Of a stretch of DNA of 64,000 nucleotides, positions 11,101 to 20,599 are shown in pieces. How positions within the stretch are numbered: the first letter of the stretch is position 1; each line of letters begins with the position of its first letter. This stretch comes from Diadema setosum (taxonomy: Eukaryota > Echinodermata > Echinoidea > Diadematoida > Diadematidae). Made by a program: the position numbers and the translations under genes. The DNA lies in contig NC_092686.1 of the NCBI RefSeq assembly GCF_964275005.1, positions 48,042,627 through 48,106,626 on the forward strand, given 5' to 3'. The notes below the pieces were generated by a model that searched no databases, was not told the origin of the DNA, and was given only the letters and a program-made list of their open reading frames with translations.

Positions 11101-14100
11101 AGATGGCAGTAGAAAGGCTGAACAGCATTTGACACTGTTATGAATGCGAGAAATATTCTTTTACTTGTCATATTTGCGACAATGTCAACATTTAGATAGA
11201 CAATCACCCATTTTATCCCCAAAGATTATGATTTTTATGCCTCCGCCACGAAGTGGTGCCGGAGGCACTATGTTTTCGGGTTGTCCGTCCGTCCGTCCTT
11301 CCGTCCCTCCGTAGTGAATTTTGTGGACAGCGTAACTAAAAAACCTTTTGAGGTATCCTAATGAAACTTGGCATGTACAGTATGTGTATTAGGGGGTGAA
11401 GTTGTGCCTATCAACTTTTGGGTGCACATGCTCAAGGTCAAAGGTCTAAAGGTCAAGGTCAAATGCTTAAAATTTCACTATTTCCCCCATATCTATGCAA
11501 TGCCTGAAGATATTTTCTTTACACTTAGTGTATACATGTATTACCCAATTAAGATTCTCTGGTGAAAGTTTGGGTGATGAGGTCAAAGGTTAAAGGTCAA
11601 AAGGTCAAGTAAAAATGTTGAAATTTCACTTTTTTCTCCGTATCTTGGAAATTGTTCGAGGTATCTTCATGGAATATAGTATATAAGAATGTACTGACGG
11701 GCAGTGGTTATCTAGGGAATTTGGGGTTCATGGTGTCAAAGGTCAGGGGTCAAAGGTCAAGGGCAATACTTAAATTTTACTATTTCCCTTATGTATGCAA
11801 TGCCAGCAGGATCATTATTTTAAAACTTGGTGTATGCATGTATAACCCAATAGAGATTCTCTGGGATTTTTTTTTTTGCCAAGAAGGTCAAAGGTCAAAA
11901 GGTCAAAGATCAAGTGAAAGTGCTGAACTTACTTCTTTCTCCATATCTCGGAAGTGGCTCAAGTTATCTTGAAACTTAGTACATATTTATGTATGTTCTG
12001 CCTGACAGTGATTCTCTTATAAATCTTAGGGTCAAAGGCCAGATGAAAATGATAACAATTTACTGTTCGATACAGAAATTGCACTTTTTCTCCATACCTT
12101 GAAAATTACTCAATGCATAAACTTATGAAAGGGTCAAAGTCAAGTTAAAGTTCTTAAATCCCCTAATACATGCTCTCCTATTCATCCAATTAAACATAGG
12201 TCAAGGGAGGTGAACATTCAACACATTTGTGACAAACATGTCATTTCAATATTTTGCCAATTTTGTGCAAATGTAATCACACATTGTCCACATGTACTAT
12301 AGACCTATTAGAAGAATCATGCATTATGGCAGAGGCATACCAGTTGCCATAGCGACATTTCTAGTTTAATGATGTTTTCATATCAAGCAAATAATGCTGC
12401 CTTTAAAGCATATTGCAACTGCACTTTCTACCAGTATGTAAAGGAAACTTACTGTTGCCTATTTTCTTTGGCTGAAAAAAAAAATGAGCTGAGGATATGA
12501 GATATATTGAACATATATTTCATTCATTAGATTATTGTCAAATATTTCTTCATGTGCACTAATATCTAAGTACTACACAGCCTTTACCTTGTTTTGATGT
12601 AAAATGAATTGAAGAAGTGTACAAAATCTTTCATGTCAGCAAACACTCAAGCAAATAATGTTAAAGAAGTAAGCTATGTCATGAAATATTCAGTGATATT
12701 TACTTGATTATCAAAATGGAGAAGATTTTTACATCAAAATGGTAAAGACATATCATTTTGAGTGATTAAAAGTAGTACAGGGGATTCTCATTAGAATGAG
12801 CTGCTTAGGGCCACTGAAATTTCCTCATTATATCAGATATCTTGTTATATCCATTCTCCTTATGACAAGGTTCTACTGTACTGGTAGGTATTATGATGTG
12901 CAAAATTGAGTTAGACACACTCTTCCCTTCATATAAAAACTATGCAGCTAAAGCTTGTTCCATGAAGGAAAAACAGTTTTGTTCCTTTTAACTGTACCAT
13001 TCTTGCTCGATGTCTAGGCAATGGTGATGCATCAGGCTATACTTTATGTCTTTGGGGGCTGCCAGCGACTGTCAGAGGAAGAGCACTTCTTTGACTCACA
13101 GCTCTTCCAGCTGGACATGCGGACAAAGGAGTGGTCAACTCTCCTGACCAGTGACCACAGGGAAGATGCCACCTTGGCCCATAATCGAGGCATGTATCGT
13201 CATGGTCTGGCCTTCCATGACAACAAGCTCTACGTCATCGGCAGCAGCTGGGAAGAGCTCTGGCATATGCTCTACTTTGAAAAGGCAAGTCATTTTTCTT
13301 CAAATTCATAAAATTCTTCTGTCGAGATGTTTTCATTGATTTTGGGGCGAAAGCTCGGTGGTCTAGTGGAGATGACGCCTGTCCAGTGATTAGGAGGTCG
13401 TAGGTTTGAATCCTGCTTGAGTATGTACGCCCGTGATTTTTTATCATGGCTACTATTAAAACACTGATCAATTCAGTGCGTATTTACGTTGATGTTGGGC
13501 AATTTGTCAATCAGTTACAATGAAAACATCTCAATGGAAGAATTTAATGTATTTGAATAATTACGCAGTACCTGCTGCATGCTATAAGGATGAGAACCAA
13601 CACTTGCTGTCTGGCGAAAGCTTGGTGGTCTAGTGGAGATGATGCCTGTCCTGTGATTAGGAGGTCGTAGGTTCGAATCCTGCTTGAGTATGTACGTCCA
13701 TGATTTTTTATCATGGCTACTACTAAAACACTGATCAATTCAGTGCTTATTAACGTCGATGTAGGGCAATTTGTCAAGTAATTTTTCTATTTCTCTCTCT
13801 CTCTTTTCATCTCTCCACCTTCTTTACTACCTTACTTCCATTTGGAGCAGGTTTTCAGTAAAATGTCCTTTACTCTATCTACAAGAAGCATAATTGGTTA
13901 TAAGAGCTCCTTCTAGCCACAAATACACTACTAAAGTTGCCTTTGAATAGCGTGAAATTTAGCATGATCAATAGGATCTATGTTTGCTTTTAGATGACAT
14001 AGTTGTCTTGCTAGGAACAGGCGAGGTACCAAAATTTTGAGTATCATCAAGATGGTTGCTCCCTTCCCAGGGATATGTGGCACATTCTGTATAGACATTT

Positions 14101-16761
14101 CCCATACATTATAGACATCAGTTTATTGAAAGCAGCTAGATTTCTGCCCTGACTCTGTGTAATCAGAATCCTCAAAACTTCTAAAGCAAGTGTGTATGCT
14201 TTATTTAAGATTACATAACCATAGTGATAATCAGCTCTGATGCTGGCATCCTCCATTGATAATTATTCCTCTCTATCAATTCCATTATACATTTTATGCA
14301 CTAATATGTTAATTTTAGCATCCTTTGTCTGAACTCTCCTATGAATTTGTGATATTTAATTCTGCTTACAAAAAGCCATGAATAAAAGATAGAACTGGAC
14401 TTCAGAACCTGAAGTGGAATCATTGCTCTTTGCTCTATTGGTCTGGTAGATCCATGTCTTTAACCTGGAGACAATGCGATGGTCTTGGGAGCCAACGATA
14501 CCATCAGAAGAGAGCAGCTCACCTCAGAGAAGGGCATACCACAGCTGTGTCCAGTGGAAGTCAGGTTAGTCTAATGTAAAGTCACTGGTATGTTTAAACT
14601 GATTCCATCATTGAAGCTCTTGATTTTAAGAATATCACACTTACCAAATGTAAGTCTCTTTCCAACCATTTACATGTACATGACCAAACCTGGTCTAACT
14701 AACATTACATGCTCAATAATTTTAACATCAACAAAACAATAAAAAAAGCACATGTGACAGCATAGTACATAGGTGGATAAACAAGATATGTACAGTTCAA
14801 CTTAAATGTGACTTTGCTGGAAATTGCTTGTTGTCTAGGCTGATTAAAAAACACAATACATTTAGATCTTTTCAACTTCAGCATGTGATTTATGGGTGGT
14901 AAATATAAGATGTTCTTATTGATGTTTTCTACAATGTATTTCCTTTACAATAATTACCTCTGCCAGGGGAGGAGATATGTTTTCATTACCATTGGTATGT
15001 TTGTCCATGTGCAAAACAACTCAAAAAGCTGTGGACGGATTTGGATGAAACTTGCAGGAAAGGTTGGGAATGACGCAAGAAATAGATGATTAAATTTTGG
15101 TAGTGATCTGGAAATTTCTATGGATGTTATGAAGGATTTTTGATATTTTGGCAGGTAGGGTCAAAGAACTTGGGCATTGAAGCTGCGCATTTTTGAGGGT
15201 TTTCGTATGTGTACTAAAGTGCATGCTCTAGTTTCTGCTAGGGCGAGGCACACCATGCAGTTTGAAGTTGATGACGTAACAAAAGGCTTCTGTATTGGGA
15301 AATCGGGCGACTTTCAGCATGCATACCTACGGGTAGAAATCACTGATCTCTGTTGGAGAACAAGATCAGTGGTGGAAATGAGCTGCGTAGCGGAGGTCTG
15401 TGCTCTCAGAGTGCCTCTCTGAGTTCTGTACTAATTTATTATCATGAACAGAGTAGGTTTGTCCATTTTTTCATATGCAATTTCCATGCAAAGGATATAA
15501 CTGGCATGATTATGTATTTGGAACAGCCTCATGTTGTTATGGATGACATACCTGGTATGCATTTCAAAATCTTCCCAAAAATTGTGGTTACATTTTCAAG
15601 TAAAAGTTATCTTTCAAAGCATTGTGTTCACAGTATACCATTGATCCGTTGTGTGATATCTTAGAGTTGTTGTTTTGTTTTAATGTTTTCTCTTTACTTT
15701 TGTTTATATTCATTGCTATGTTGCAATGTCTGTAGAAGTCTACATGTGTGGAGGCCATGATCACCAGCAGGTCCTAGATGACATTTGGTGTCTTCATCTA
15801 CCAGAACTGAGATGGCAGAAGATCCACACCACCCTACCACAAAAAACTTTCTTTCATGCAGCTGCAATAACTGAAGTAGGTGGTCCTTCCCTTCCCATCT
15901 GTACATAGTCAATACTGTATAAGCTGTTATTTCTGTGTACGGATATTTTTGCGAATGAGGAGGTCAAAAACATTTTCGCGAGATGTTATTTTCGCGATTT
16001 TGACACCTCGGCTATCATAAGTGCACTAATGCCTGTCAGTCTGAGATATTTTCGCGTGTGGTTAAATTCGCAGTCCAACAGTGATTCGCGAAATTTGAAA
16101 ATAAAAACACACCAATATTTCTGCACATCATATGTTCCACTTGTAAATGTGTTGATTCCAATAACCACTTTTACAATAACTTTAATGAAATACTGTATGC
16201 AAGTATTATAGATGTTTTCAGTTTATTTGGTGACTATAATAATACTGACAAAGGTGTATGTCAAATATGTGTGTATGAGCATCAGCATGATTTTATACTG
16301 TAGTGATTTTATACTGTAGTGTTTATACTCCTGTTTGTTTGCATTTTTAATCATGTCTGATTTCTCGAATTTTCAATTCTTATTAGATATGTTTCAAATG
16401 TAGTCTTTCATAAAATACTTCTCAGAATAACTATTGCATTTTTTCCCCTTCCCTTCACTTGATACCACTAGTGTCCTTACCCTTTGCGTCTTCTTACTTT
16501 CTGTGTATCTCATGGCTCTTCTTTCTAACGTCTCTTTACCAGACCAAATGTATGTACCTCTTTGGCGGGGTAAAGGACCTCGACGAGCGAGTACGGACAT
16601 CCATCGTCCAGAGGGTGTGGCTGGACATCCCATCCCTGTCCGAACTATGCTGGCACCAAGTCCTGTCCCAAAGTCCAAACCTCAGTACCATGTCCAGAGA
16701 GCAACTGGTCACCTTAGGGATTCCCCGTACTTTCATTGAGAGGCTGAGTCCAATCAGATGA
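5077..16761 (+). CDS. KLHDC10: KLHDC10 orthologue, kelch-repeat CUL2 substrate receptor (spliced gene)
   Basis: Joined exons: 5077-5146 (candidate), 7584-7828, 8752-8836, 10687-10838, 13018-13284, 14450-14564, 15736-15875, 16543-16761. All junction phases agree and give 430 aa, against about 440 for the human protein. Six kelch blades are visible from their hydrophobic-GG motifs: YVFGGY, LILFGG, LYVFGG, LYVIGS, VYMCGG and MYLFGG, each with a later Trp strand (KWMK, KWRV, EWST, RWSW, RWQK). The match to KLHDC10 is collinear through the C-terminus. In vertebrates KLHDC10 is a CUL2 ligase receptor for C-terminal degrons, has been linked to clearance of alanine-tailed stalled peptides, and promotes ASK1 signalling by inhibiting PP5. 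The C-terminal BC box (residues 389-398) supports the ligase role here. The body from 7652 on is firm; the N-terminus is not. Confidence 0.9.
5350..5788. mobile_element. Tigger/pogo-like MITE, 439 bp
   Basis: Perfect 24-bp terminal inverted repeats: CAGTTCGACCTCGATTATCC then GGCC, mirrored at 5765-5788. They are flanked by TA on both sides (5348-5349, 5789-5790). The TA duplication and CAG...ATTATCCGG ends are typical of the pogo/Tigger group of Tc1/mariner elements. No transposase is encoded, so it was mobilised in trans. It sits in KLHDC10 intron 1. Confidence 0.88.
6261..6458 (-). mobile_element. Truncated Tigger-like element
   Basis: Reverse-oriented relative of the element at 33.9 kb: AATGGGAGTGCACTG ends at 6458, and the interior shares AACGAAGTCCTCGGGA, TTATATCGAAATTTC-like and GGCCTGAAATTTTATTTC segments. 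The left inverted end is degraded. Confidence 0.6.
7584..7828 (+). CDS. KLHDC10: KLHDC10 exon 2, kelch blade 1
   Basis: Encodes residues 24-105 in the long model. The HERSGH...NLYVFGGYHP segment (residues 62-84) is the family's first kelch strand pair. The donor is GAT/GTAAGG at 7829, phase 0. The acceptor is uncertain. GATTATAG before 7584 has the better pyrimidine stretch, while TTTACAG before 7638 also keeps frame and would shorten the protein by 18 aa. An in-frame ATG at 7652 is the fallback start. Confidence 0.8.
8752..8836 (+). CDS. KLHDC10: KLHDC10 exon 3
   Basis: Too short to stand out as an ORF but clear by homology. After the acceptor TACCTAG it encodes LWCYNLSLRKWMKLETTGEP and ends in an ASMS segment. 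This matches the LWRY...W...ASMS stretch between blades 1 and 2 in KLHDC10. It is 85 bp, entered in phase 0 and left in phase 1 at CAA/GTGAGA. A repeat element begins only 30 bp beyond the donor. Confidence 0.88.
8867..9957. mobile_element. Non-autonomous element with 158-bp DR1-bearing tandem repeats
   Basis: Ends in inverted TGTCCCCGCCG (8867) and CGGCGGGGACA (to 9957). After a GTCCGT/GTGT tract come about six copies of a unit of about 158 bp; the landmark GCTACAAAATGCTACT starts near 9143, 9300, 9459, 9617, 9771 and 9929. Each unit carries TGACCTTTGACCT or a close variant and a TTTGCTTTAT(A/G)TGA segment. There is no ORF. It lies in KLHDC10 intron 3, 30 bp past the splice donor. Confidence 0.8.
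10126..10230. repeat. Long intronic hairpin (pre-miRNA-like or MITE)
   Basis: A left arm ending ATGATACCAAGTTCAAATGG then GACA and a right arm starting TGTCCCATTTGAACTTGGTA pair over about 42-45 bp. There are only a few mismatches around GATGT/GCAGT and a 2-nt bulge near the base. The loop is about 12 nt. Size and shape match an animal pre-miRNA, but near-perfect pairing also fits a short MITE. It lies in KLHDC10 intron 3. Confidence 0.6.
10687..10838 (+). CDS. KLHDC10: KLHDC10 exon 4, kelch blade 2
   Basis: Entered in phase 1 after TTACAG. The split codon restores Met 134, followed by LLSGNTLILFGGTIHPWG. The exon ends PGKYGQ at a consensus donor CAG/GTAAGT, phase 0, the same YGQ/AM boundary as the family. 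Contains the second diglycine and the KWRV strand. Confidence 0.92.
11236..12370 (+). repeat. Interspersed repeat with TGACCTTTGACCT arrays, copy B
   Basis: Second copy of the family at 358-1694, in the opposite orientation. Starts TTTTTATGCCTCCGCCACGA, then GTCCGTCCG, then interior blocks with AGGTCAAAGGTCA, and ends GCGACATTTCTAGTTTAAT. The blocks also repeat CTATTTCCC...ATGCAATGCC segments. Lies in KLHDC10 intron 4. Confidence 0.78.
13018..13284 (+). CDS. KLHDC10: KLHDC10 exon 5, kelch blades 3 and 4
   Basis: 89 codons (residues 185-273). Begins AMVMHQAILYVFGG, then a Leu/Asp/Trp strand (FQLDMRTKEWS), then YRHGLAFHDNKLYVIGSSWE. The blade-4 motif has GS where the family has GG. The exon ends at FEK with a GC donor (AAG/GCAAGT) instead of GT. 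The next exon starts IHVFNLET as expected, so the junction is well fixed by homology. Confidence 0.92.
13348..13510 (+). mobile_element. tRNA-derived SINE, copy 1
   Basis: A tRNA-like head has an A box (TGGTCTAGTGG, 13358-13368) and a B box (GGTTTGAATCC, 13403-13413). A shared body follows (TTTTTTATCATGGCTACTA ... GGGCAATTTGTCAA). It has diverged from a true tRNA and continues into a non-tRNA body, so it is a Pol III retroposon. It is flanked by a 15-bp inverted repeat (13324-13338 and 13518-13532). Confidence 0.75.
13612..13777 (+). mobile_element. tRNA-derived SINE, copy 2
   Basis: Same orientation as copy 1, about 265 bp downstream, with better-preserved promoter boxes: TGGTCTAGTGG (13626-13636) and GGTTCGAATCC (13670-13680). 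The body is nearly identical. It is either a local duplication including flank or a second insertion. Confidence 0.78.
14450..14564 (+). CDS. KLHDC10: KLHDC10 exon 6
   Basis: Entered in phase 0 after TGGTAG. Encodes IHVFNLETMRWSWEP, a Ser/Glu-rich loop, and RRAYHSCVQWKS, the strand leading into blade 5. Leaves in phase 1 at TCAG/GTTAGT. Confidence 0.92.
14952..15425 (+). repeat. Interspersed repeat (GCCAGGGGAGG type), copy 1
   Basis: Begins ACCTCTGCCAGGGGAGGAG and contains CTCAAAAAGCTGTGGACGGA, TTGGATGAAACTTGCAGGAA and TGATTAAATTTTGGTAGTGA. Ends GCGGAGGTCTGTGCTCTCAG. I recall this ancient repeat from many invertebrate genomes but cannot name its class. It lies in KLHDC10 intron 6. Confidence 0.6.
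15736..15875 (+). CDS. KLHDC10: KLHDC10 exon 7, kelch blade 5
   Basis: After TCTGTAG, the completed Glu codon is followed by VYMCGGHDHQQVLDDIWCLHL, then ELRWQKI and FFHAAAITE. This is the clearest blade: diglycine, DDIW and a Trp strand. Donor GAA/GTAGGT, phase 0. Confidence 0.93.
15913..16185. mobile_element. Degenerate TTCGCG-rich MITE
   Basis: Related to the intact element at 58083-58258: ACACCAATATTTCTGCACAT, TGTTGATTCCAATAA and CCACTTTTACA correspond in order. Several TTTTCGCG motifs are present. The ends are eroded. Lies in KLHDC10 intron 7. Confidence 0.5.
16543..16761 (+). CDS. KLHDC10: KLHDC10 last exon: blade 6, BC box and Cul2-like box
   Basis: After the acceptor TTTACCAG it encodes TKCMYLFGG (blade 6), RVWLDIPSLSELCWHQVL, SREQLVTLG and IPRTFIERLSPIR, then TGA. 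SLSELCWHQV (16633-16662) fits the elongin-C BC-box consensus [APST]LxxxCxxx[AILV]. IPRTFIERL (16720-16746) fits the Cul2-box pattern of a hydrophobic residue, P, two any, hydrophobic, three any, hydrophobic. The end of the protein is at the family's usual place. Confidence 0.94.
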   Translation, partial: TKCMYLFGGVKDLDERVRTSIVQRVWLDIPSLSELCWHQVLSQSPNLSTMSREQLVTLGIPRTFIERLSPIR

Positions 16762-17162
16762 TGACTGAGAGTGATGCACAATGCGTCAAAACACTTTACA
16801 TGCTACAGAGTACTTGGATAAAGGGACTTTGCTGTTGAGAAACTTAACAAAGTACAAGGTGATCATCCATTGTAGTTGTCATTGTTTTCTTGCCGTATGT
16901 AGTCAGTTGAAGAGCAGAAGATGGTCAGTATTTTGAAAAACATTTCAAAATTCATTCTTCTTCTCAACTGGTTGTGTTATCCGTAATGTGTGTGCGTACA
17001 GATGTGTCATGCTGCCTGGTATTACCAGGCCCAGGGCTGTCTAATTGTGATGGTATGCCATGAAAAGTAGATGACGGGAGAACAATTTTTCCAGCGAGAT
17101 AGCAGCAAGGGATCTATCAAGGTCTGTCATGGGTGTATTCATGTCCAGGTACAATGCATCAA

Positions 17163-17590
17163 AGGGGAATGAAACCCAAATATACTTGTGGATTGAGTAA
17201 ATGCAGCAATATTAGTAGAACACATCAGTGAAAGTTTGAGGAAAATCGGACAATCTGTTCAGAAGGTATGAATTTTTACAGTCTTGGTGCAGCCATTGCT
17301 GGATGAGAAGACTACTGCAGTATGTGATGTCACAAATGAAGACCGATATAAATAAAATATACAGAAAATTCAACATATTTTTACTTTTCTAGCATAATGA
17401 AAAAGTACTTGACTTGCCTCTTTCAGAAAGCAGGGGGAATAATATTACCCATCGATGAAATGTGTACTTGTCGTAAAAAATTATAACTTTTGAACAGAAT
17501 GTCCGATTTTCCTCAAACTTTCACTGATGTGTTCTACTAATATTGCTGCATTCACTCAATTCACCTGCACATTTGGGTTTCATTCCTTAA
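17163..17590. mobile_element. Foldback MITE downstream of KLHDC10
   Basis: Arms of about 110 bp are inverted copies: GGAATGAAACCCAAATATAC ... AACACATCAGTGAAAGTTTG on the left, and CAAACTTTCACTGATGTGTT ... GGGTTTCATTCC on the right. It belongs to the same family as the TTAA-flanked element at 19.3 kb. Its own TTAA flanks are not clear. Confidence 0.75.
17351..17356 (+). terminator. Candidate KLHDC10 polyadenylation signal
   Basis: AATAAA about 590 bp after the stop codon, inside the foldback element. A second AATAAA is at 17992-17997. Neither can be chosen without transcript ends. Confidence 0.3.
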
Positions 17591-17599
17591 GAACACAAC

Positions 17600-19300
17600 A
17601 TCGCAGTATGGTAATGTGAGTAGCTGATTATATTTTAGAAGCTTTATAATGAACAACTCACATGATATTTCTAACCACTTTGAAATTTATCTGCATCTGT
17701 CATTACCAAGCCTGATTAGGACAATAGAAAATGGATTATCCTATTTTAAGTAGTTGTAGCACAATTTATCACATCTGTGGATATATATTCATATCTTTAA
17801 AGCTGCCTGTCACATAACCTCAAAAGGTGGTCTGTATGTTACTACTTGGTGATAACCCACTCCTATTCAGGGACAGAAAGCAAGATGTAAGGTTGTTTGT
17901 TAATTAATGGCTGACAAGAAACAGATTTGTCTGTCATTTTTTGCATTTTGCATGATAAATCCAGTGGGGATTAATCCCTTACACTTTAAGAAATAAAACA
18001 ATCATAATCTAACCCTAAGCCCAATCCTAGCATAGTCACCCCTGATAATTTCCTTTGATTTCTGTCAGACTAAAATGTGTGTGAGTGTCAGTATGTGCTT
18101 CCTTCTTGTCTTTTTTTCAAGTTATTTCAACTCTGAGAAACTTTGACTGAAATTTAATGCTTAGGTCATCTCTTAACAGAGAATTCCGGACAAATTGCTG
18201 GCCAGTCTGAAAAGAAAGAGAATTTTACAAGCACAAATGTGAAAGCTTGATCAAAATCAAATAAAAATTTGGGAAGGTATGAAAATGAAGCTGTTTTTGT
18301 TTTTTCACACAGTCAATGGAAATGAGTGAGTTGTTGATGTAATCTCCTCACAGCTTTTCATATAATGTGTTCATAAAATTTTGATTTTTTTTTTCCAAAT
18401 GCTGTGATGCCCCAGTTTCAAAGTCTAAAATTTTTGACTGATCATTATTTTTATGTTATTCAGAGAGAGAGAGAGAGAGAAAAAAAAAAAGTATTTTCTT
18501 TTAAACCCCAGAATTGAATTTTTCATCAATTTATGTACATGAAAATGTTTTTTCAGTTCTAAACCAGCTGCTGTGTTTATGTCATATACAGAATGGAATT
18601 GATACACTGATATCTATTGTATCTAACTTTATCAGCACACAGCTTTTTCGATATAGTGTTCGCATGAGATTTCCTTTTGAAGTAAAGTAAAATGAAGTGA
18701 GGAGTCTAAAGTTAAAGAAACAAATTTACTGCCATATTATTGATGAAATGAGTTTAAAACACAACATGGTGACCAAGCTCTCTCCCAGACTTTACCTGTC
18801 AATGAAATGGTGCATCTGTGAGGCTTCACTCAACCATGTGATTTGTGTCATCCTTGTCCTAACCGTCATCTTACTTTGTAGATAGAAAAACCCGGAGTAT
18901 ATAACTCATATTTTCTTTTTTAGTTCTATCTTACCATTTTATGATATTGTATTATAAGAGATATATATCCAGTATCATCACTGAGATGATTTTCCTTTTC
19001 AGAAGGTGTAAGGGTTTTGGGATTTGTGTATGAAACTAATGAGTTCTGTTGATATAGTATTATAGCCATATGACAGAAACTGCCAACTCGGCGTATCCTT
19101 AGTTTATTGTATCAGGTGAATTACTGATATACAGATGAAAAGGAAACAACACATTTCTGTGAGTTTCTACCAGCATTACTCAAATTTTTGCTGACCAGTT
19201 TTCTGTTTCCCTGCTGTCTGTCTTTGGGAGTCTCTTTCTATTGTGAGTGAGTGTACCTTTAATGTTGTGTACTGTGAGTAGAGATGCATGCTGCAAGCCA
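17600..19300. other. 3' flank of KLHDC10, no gene seen
   Basis: AT-rich, with a short GA run near 18463-18480 and homopolymers. I found no exon with recognisable protein sequence. Confidence 0.3.
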
Positions 19301-19312
19301 TGTACACTTTAA

Positions 19313-19870
19313 AGGGAAGATAAACCCCAAGAGCAATGTGGATTGAGTGAAAGCAGCAACATTAGTAGAACACATCAGTGAAAGTTTGAAGAAAATCGGA
19401 CAATCGATGCAAAAGTTATGAATTTTTAAAGTTTTGGTGTTGGAGCCGCTGGATGAGGAGACTACTAGAGGTTATGACGTATGAGTGGACAACAATACAA
19501 AGAAAATATAAAGAAAATTCTACAAAAATCCATTTTTCATGAAAATTACAAATTCCATCAACTTGATATTGACATATGTCAAGGGTAGCAATTATTCCCC
19601 CTGCTTTCTGAAAGAGGTTGGTCCATTGCTCTTTCATGATTCTAGAAAAGTGAATTTTTGTTGAATTTCCTTTATATTTTCTTTGTATTGTTGTCCACTC
19701 ATACGTCATATCCTCTAGTAGTCTCCTCATCCAGCGGCTCCAACACCAAAACTTTAAAAATTAATAACTTTTGCATCGATTGCCCGATTTTTCTCAAACT
19801 TTCACTGATGTGTTTTACTAATGTTGCTGCTTTCACTCAATCCACATTGCTCTTTGGGTTTATCTTCCCT
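19313..19870. mobile_element. TTAA-flanked (piggyBac-type) MITE, 558 bp
   Basis: Flanked by TTAA at 19309-19312 and 19871-19874. The ends are AGGGAAGATAAACCC and GGGTTTATCTTCCCT. Inverted arms run about 200 bp (for example AACACATCAGTGAAAGTTTG mirrored near 19790), with ACTACTAGAGG/CCTCTAGTAGT further in. TTAA target sites are the hallmark of piggyBac-like transposition. No transposase is present. Confidence 0.85.
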
Positions 19871-19879
19871 TTAACATGA

Positions 19880-20595
19880 AGGAAAGAACAAACTTACTCA
19901 GTACTTTGATTCTGTAGTGTTCAGAAATTATCAGGTGTGTAGCAAGAGTGCAGGATATTTTCATCATCAGTGGCTGAGATGACAAAGTTTTTATTTTATA
20001 TATGCTGTCAAATCATTATGCAAAATCATAATCAGAAATGCTCCAAGCAGTAAATGATGTGCAATTTTAGTGACTGTTGCTCTGTGGTTGCAGAGATACA
20101 ACTGTAGAGCAAGATTACTCGGAAGTGTGAAAAGAAGCAGAGTGGTCTTAGAGTTGATCAAGTTTGATCTCCCTCGCTGCCTGGTGGTAGAATATCTTTT
20201 GTTCACTAGATCTATGATGTGAAGGTGTTTGCAACTACAGTATGGCAATTGATGTTGATTATATAAACAAAGATTGATTTATCCTAGAACAATGATTTAA
20301 TAAAAAGTACTTTTCTCTGACTCCAAAGTAAAATGCATGTACATTGTATTATGTTTATCTTGTCATTCTAAACCCTAGCATGCATAATGATAAATATATT
20401 TGTCAATGGAAATGAAAATTTGCATGGATAAGTTTATTATGACCTGATTTCTTTACTGCGAGTATAAGTTTTCTGCTTTGTTTGTGTAATCAAGGAGGAG
20501 CTAGTACATGTATGTAATAATTGGTGGCAAGCTTATCTTGCACAGCAAAATTAGGACTCAAAGAACAACAATCAAGTCAGAGTTGAAGCTCATCT
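19880..20595. other. Unassigned non-coding sequence
   Basis: No exon, RNA gene or repeat recognised between the MITE and the Penelope-like fragment. Confidence 0.3.
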
Positions 20596-20599
20596 GTTT

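Noticed and set aside
13355..13425. tRNA gene
   Set aside because: The A and B boxes are present, but the head is diverged, continues into a shared SINE body and occurs twice in tandem; it is a retroposon.
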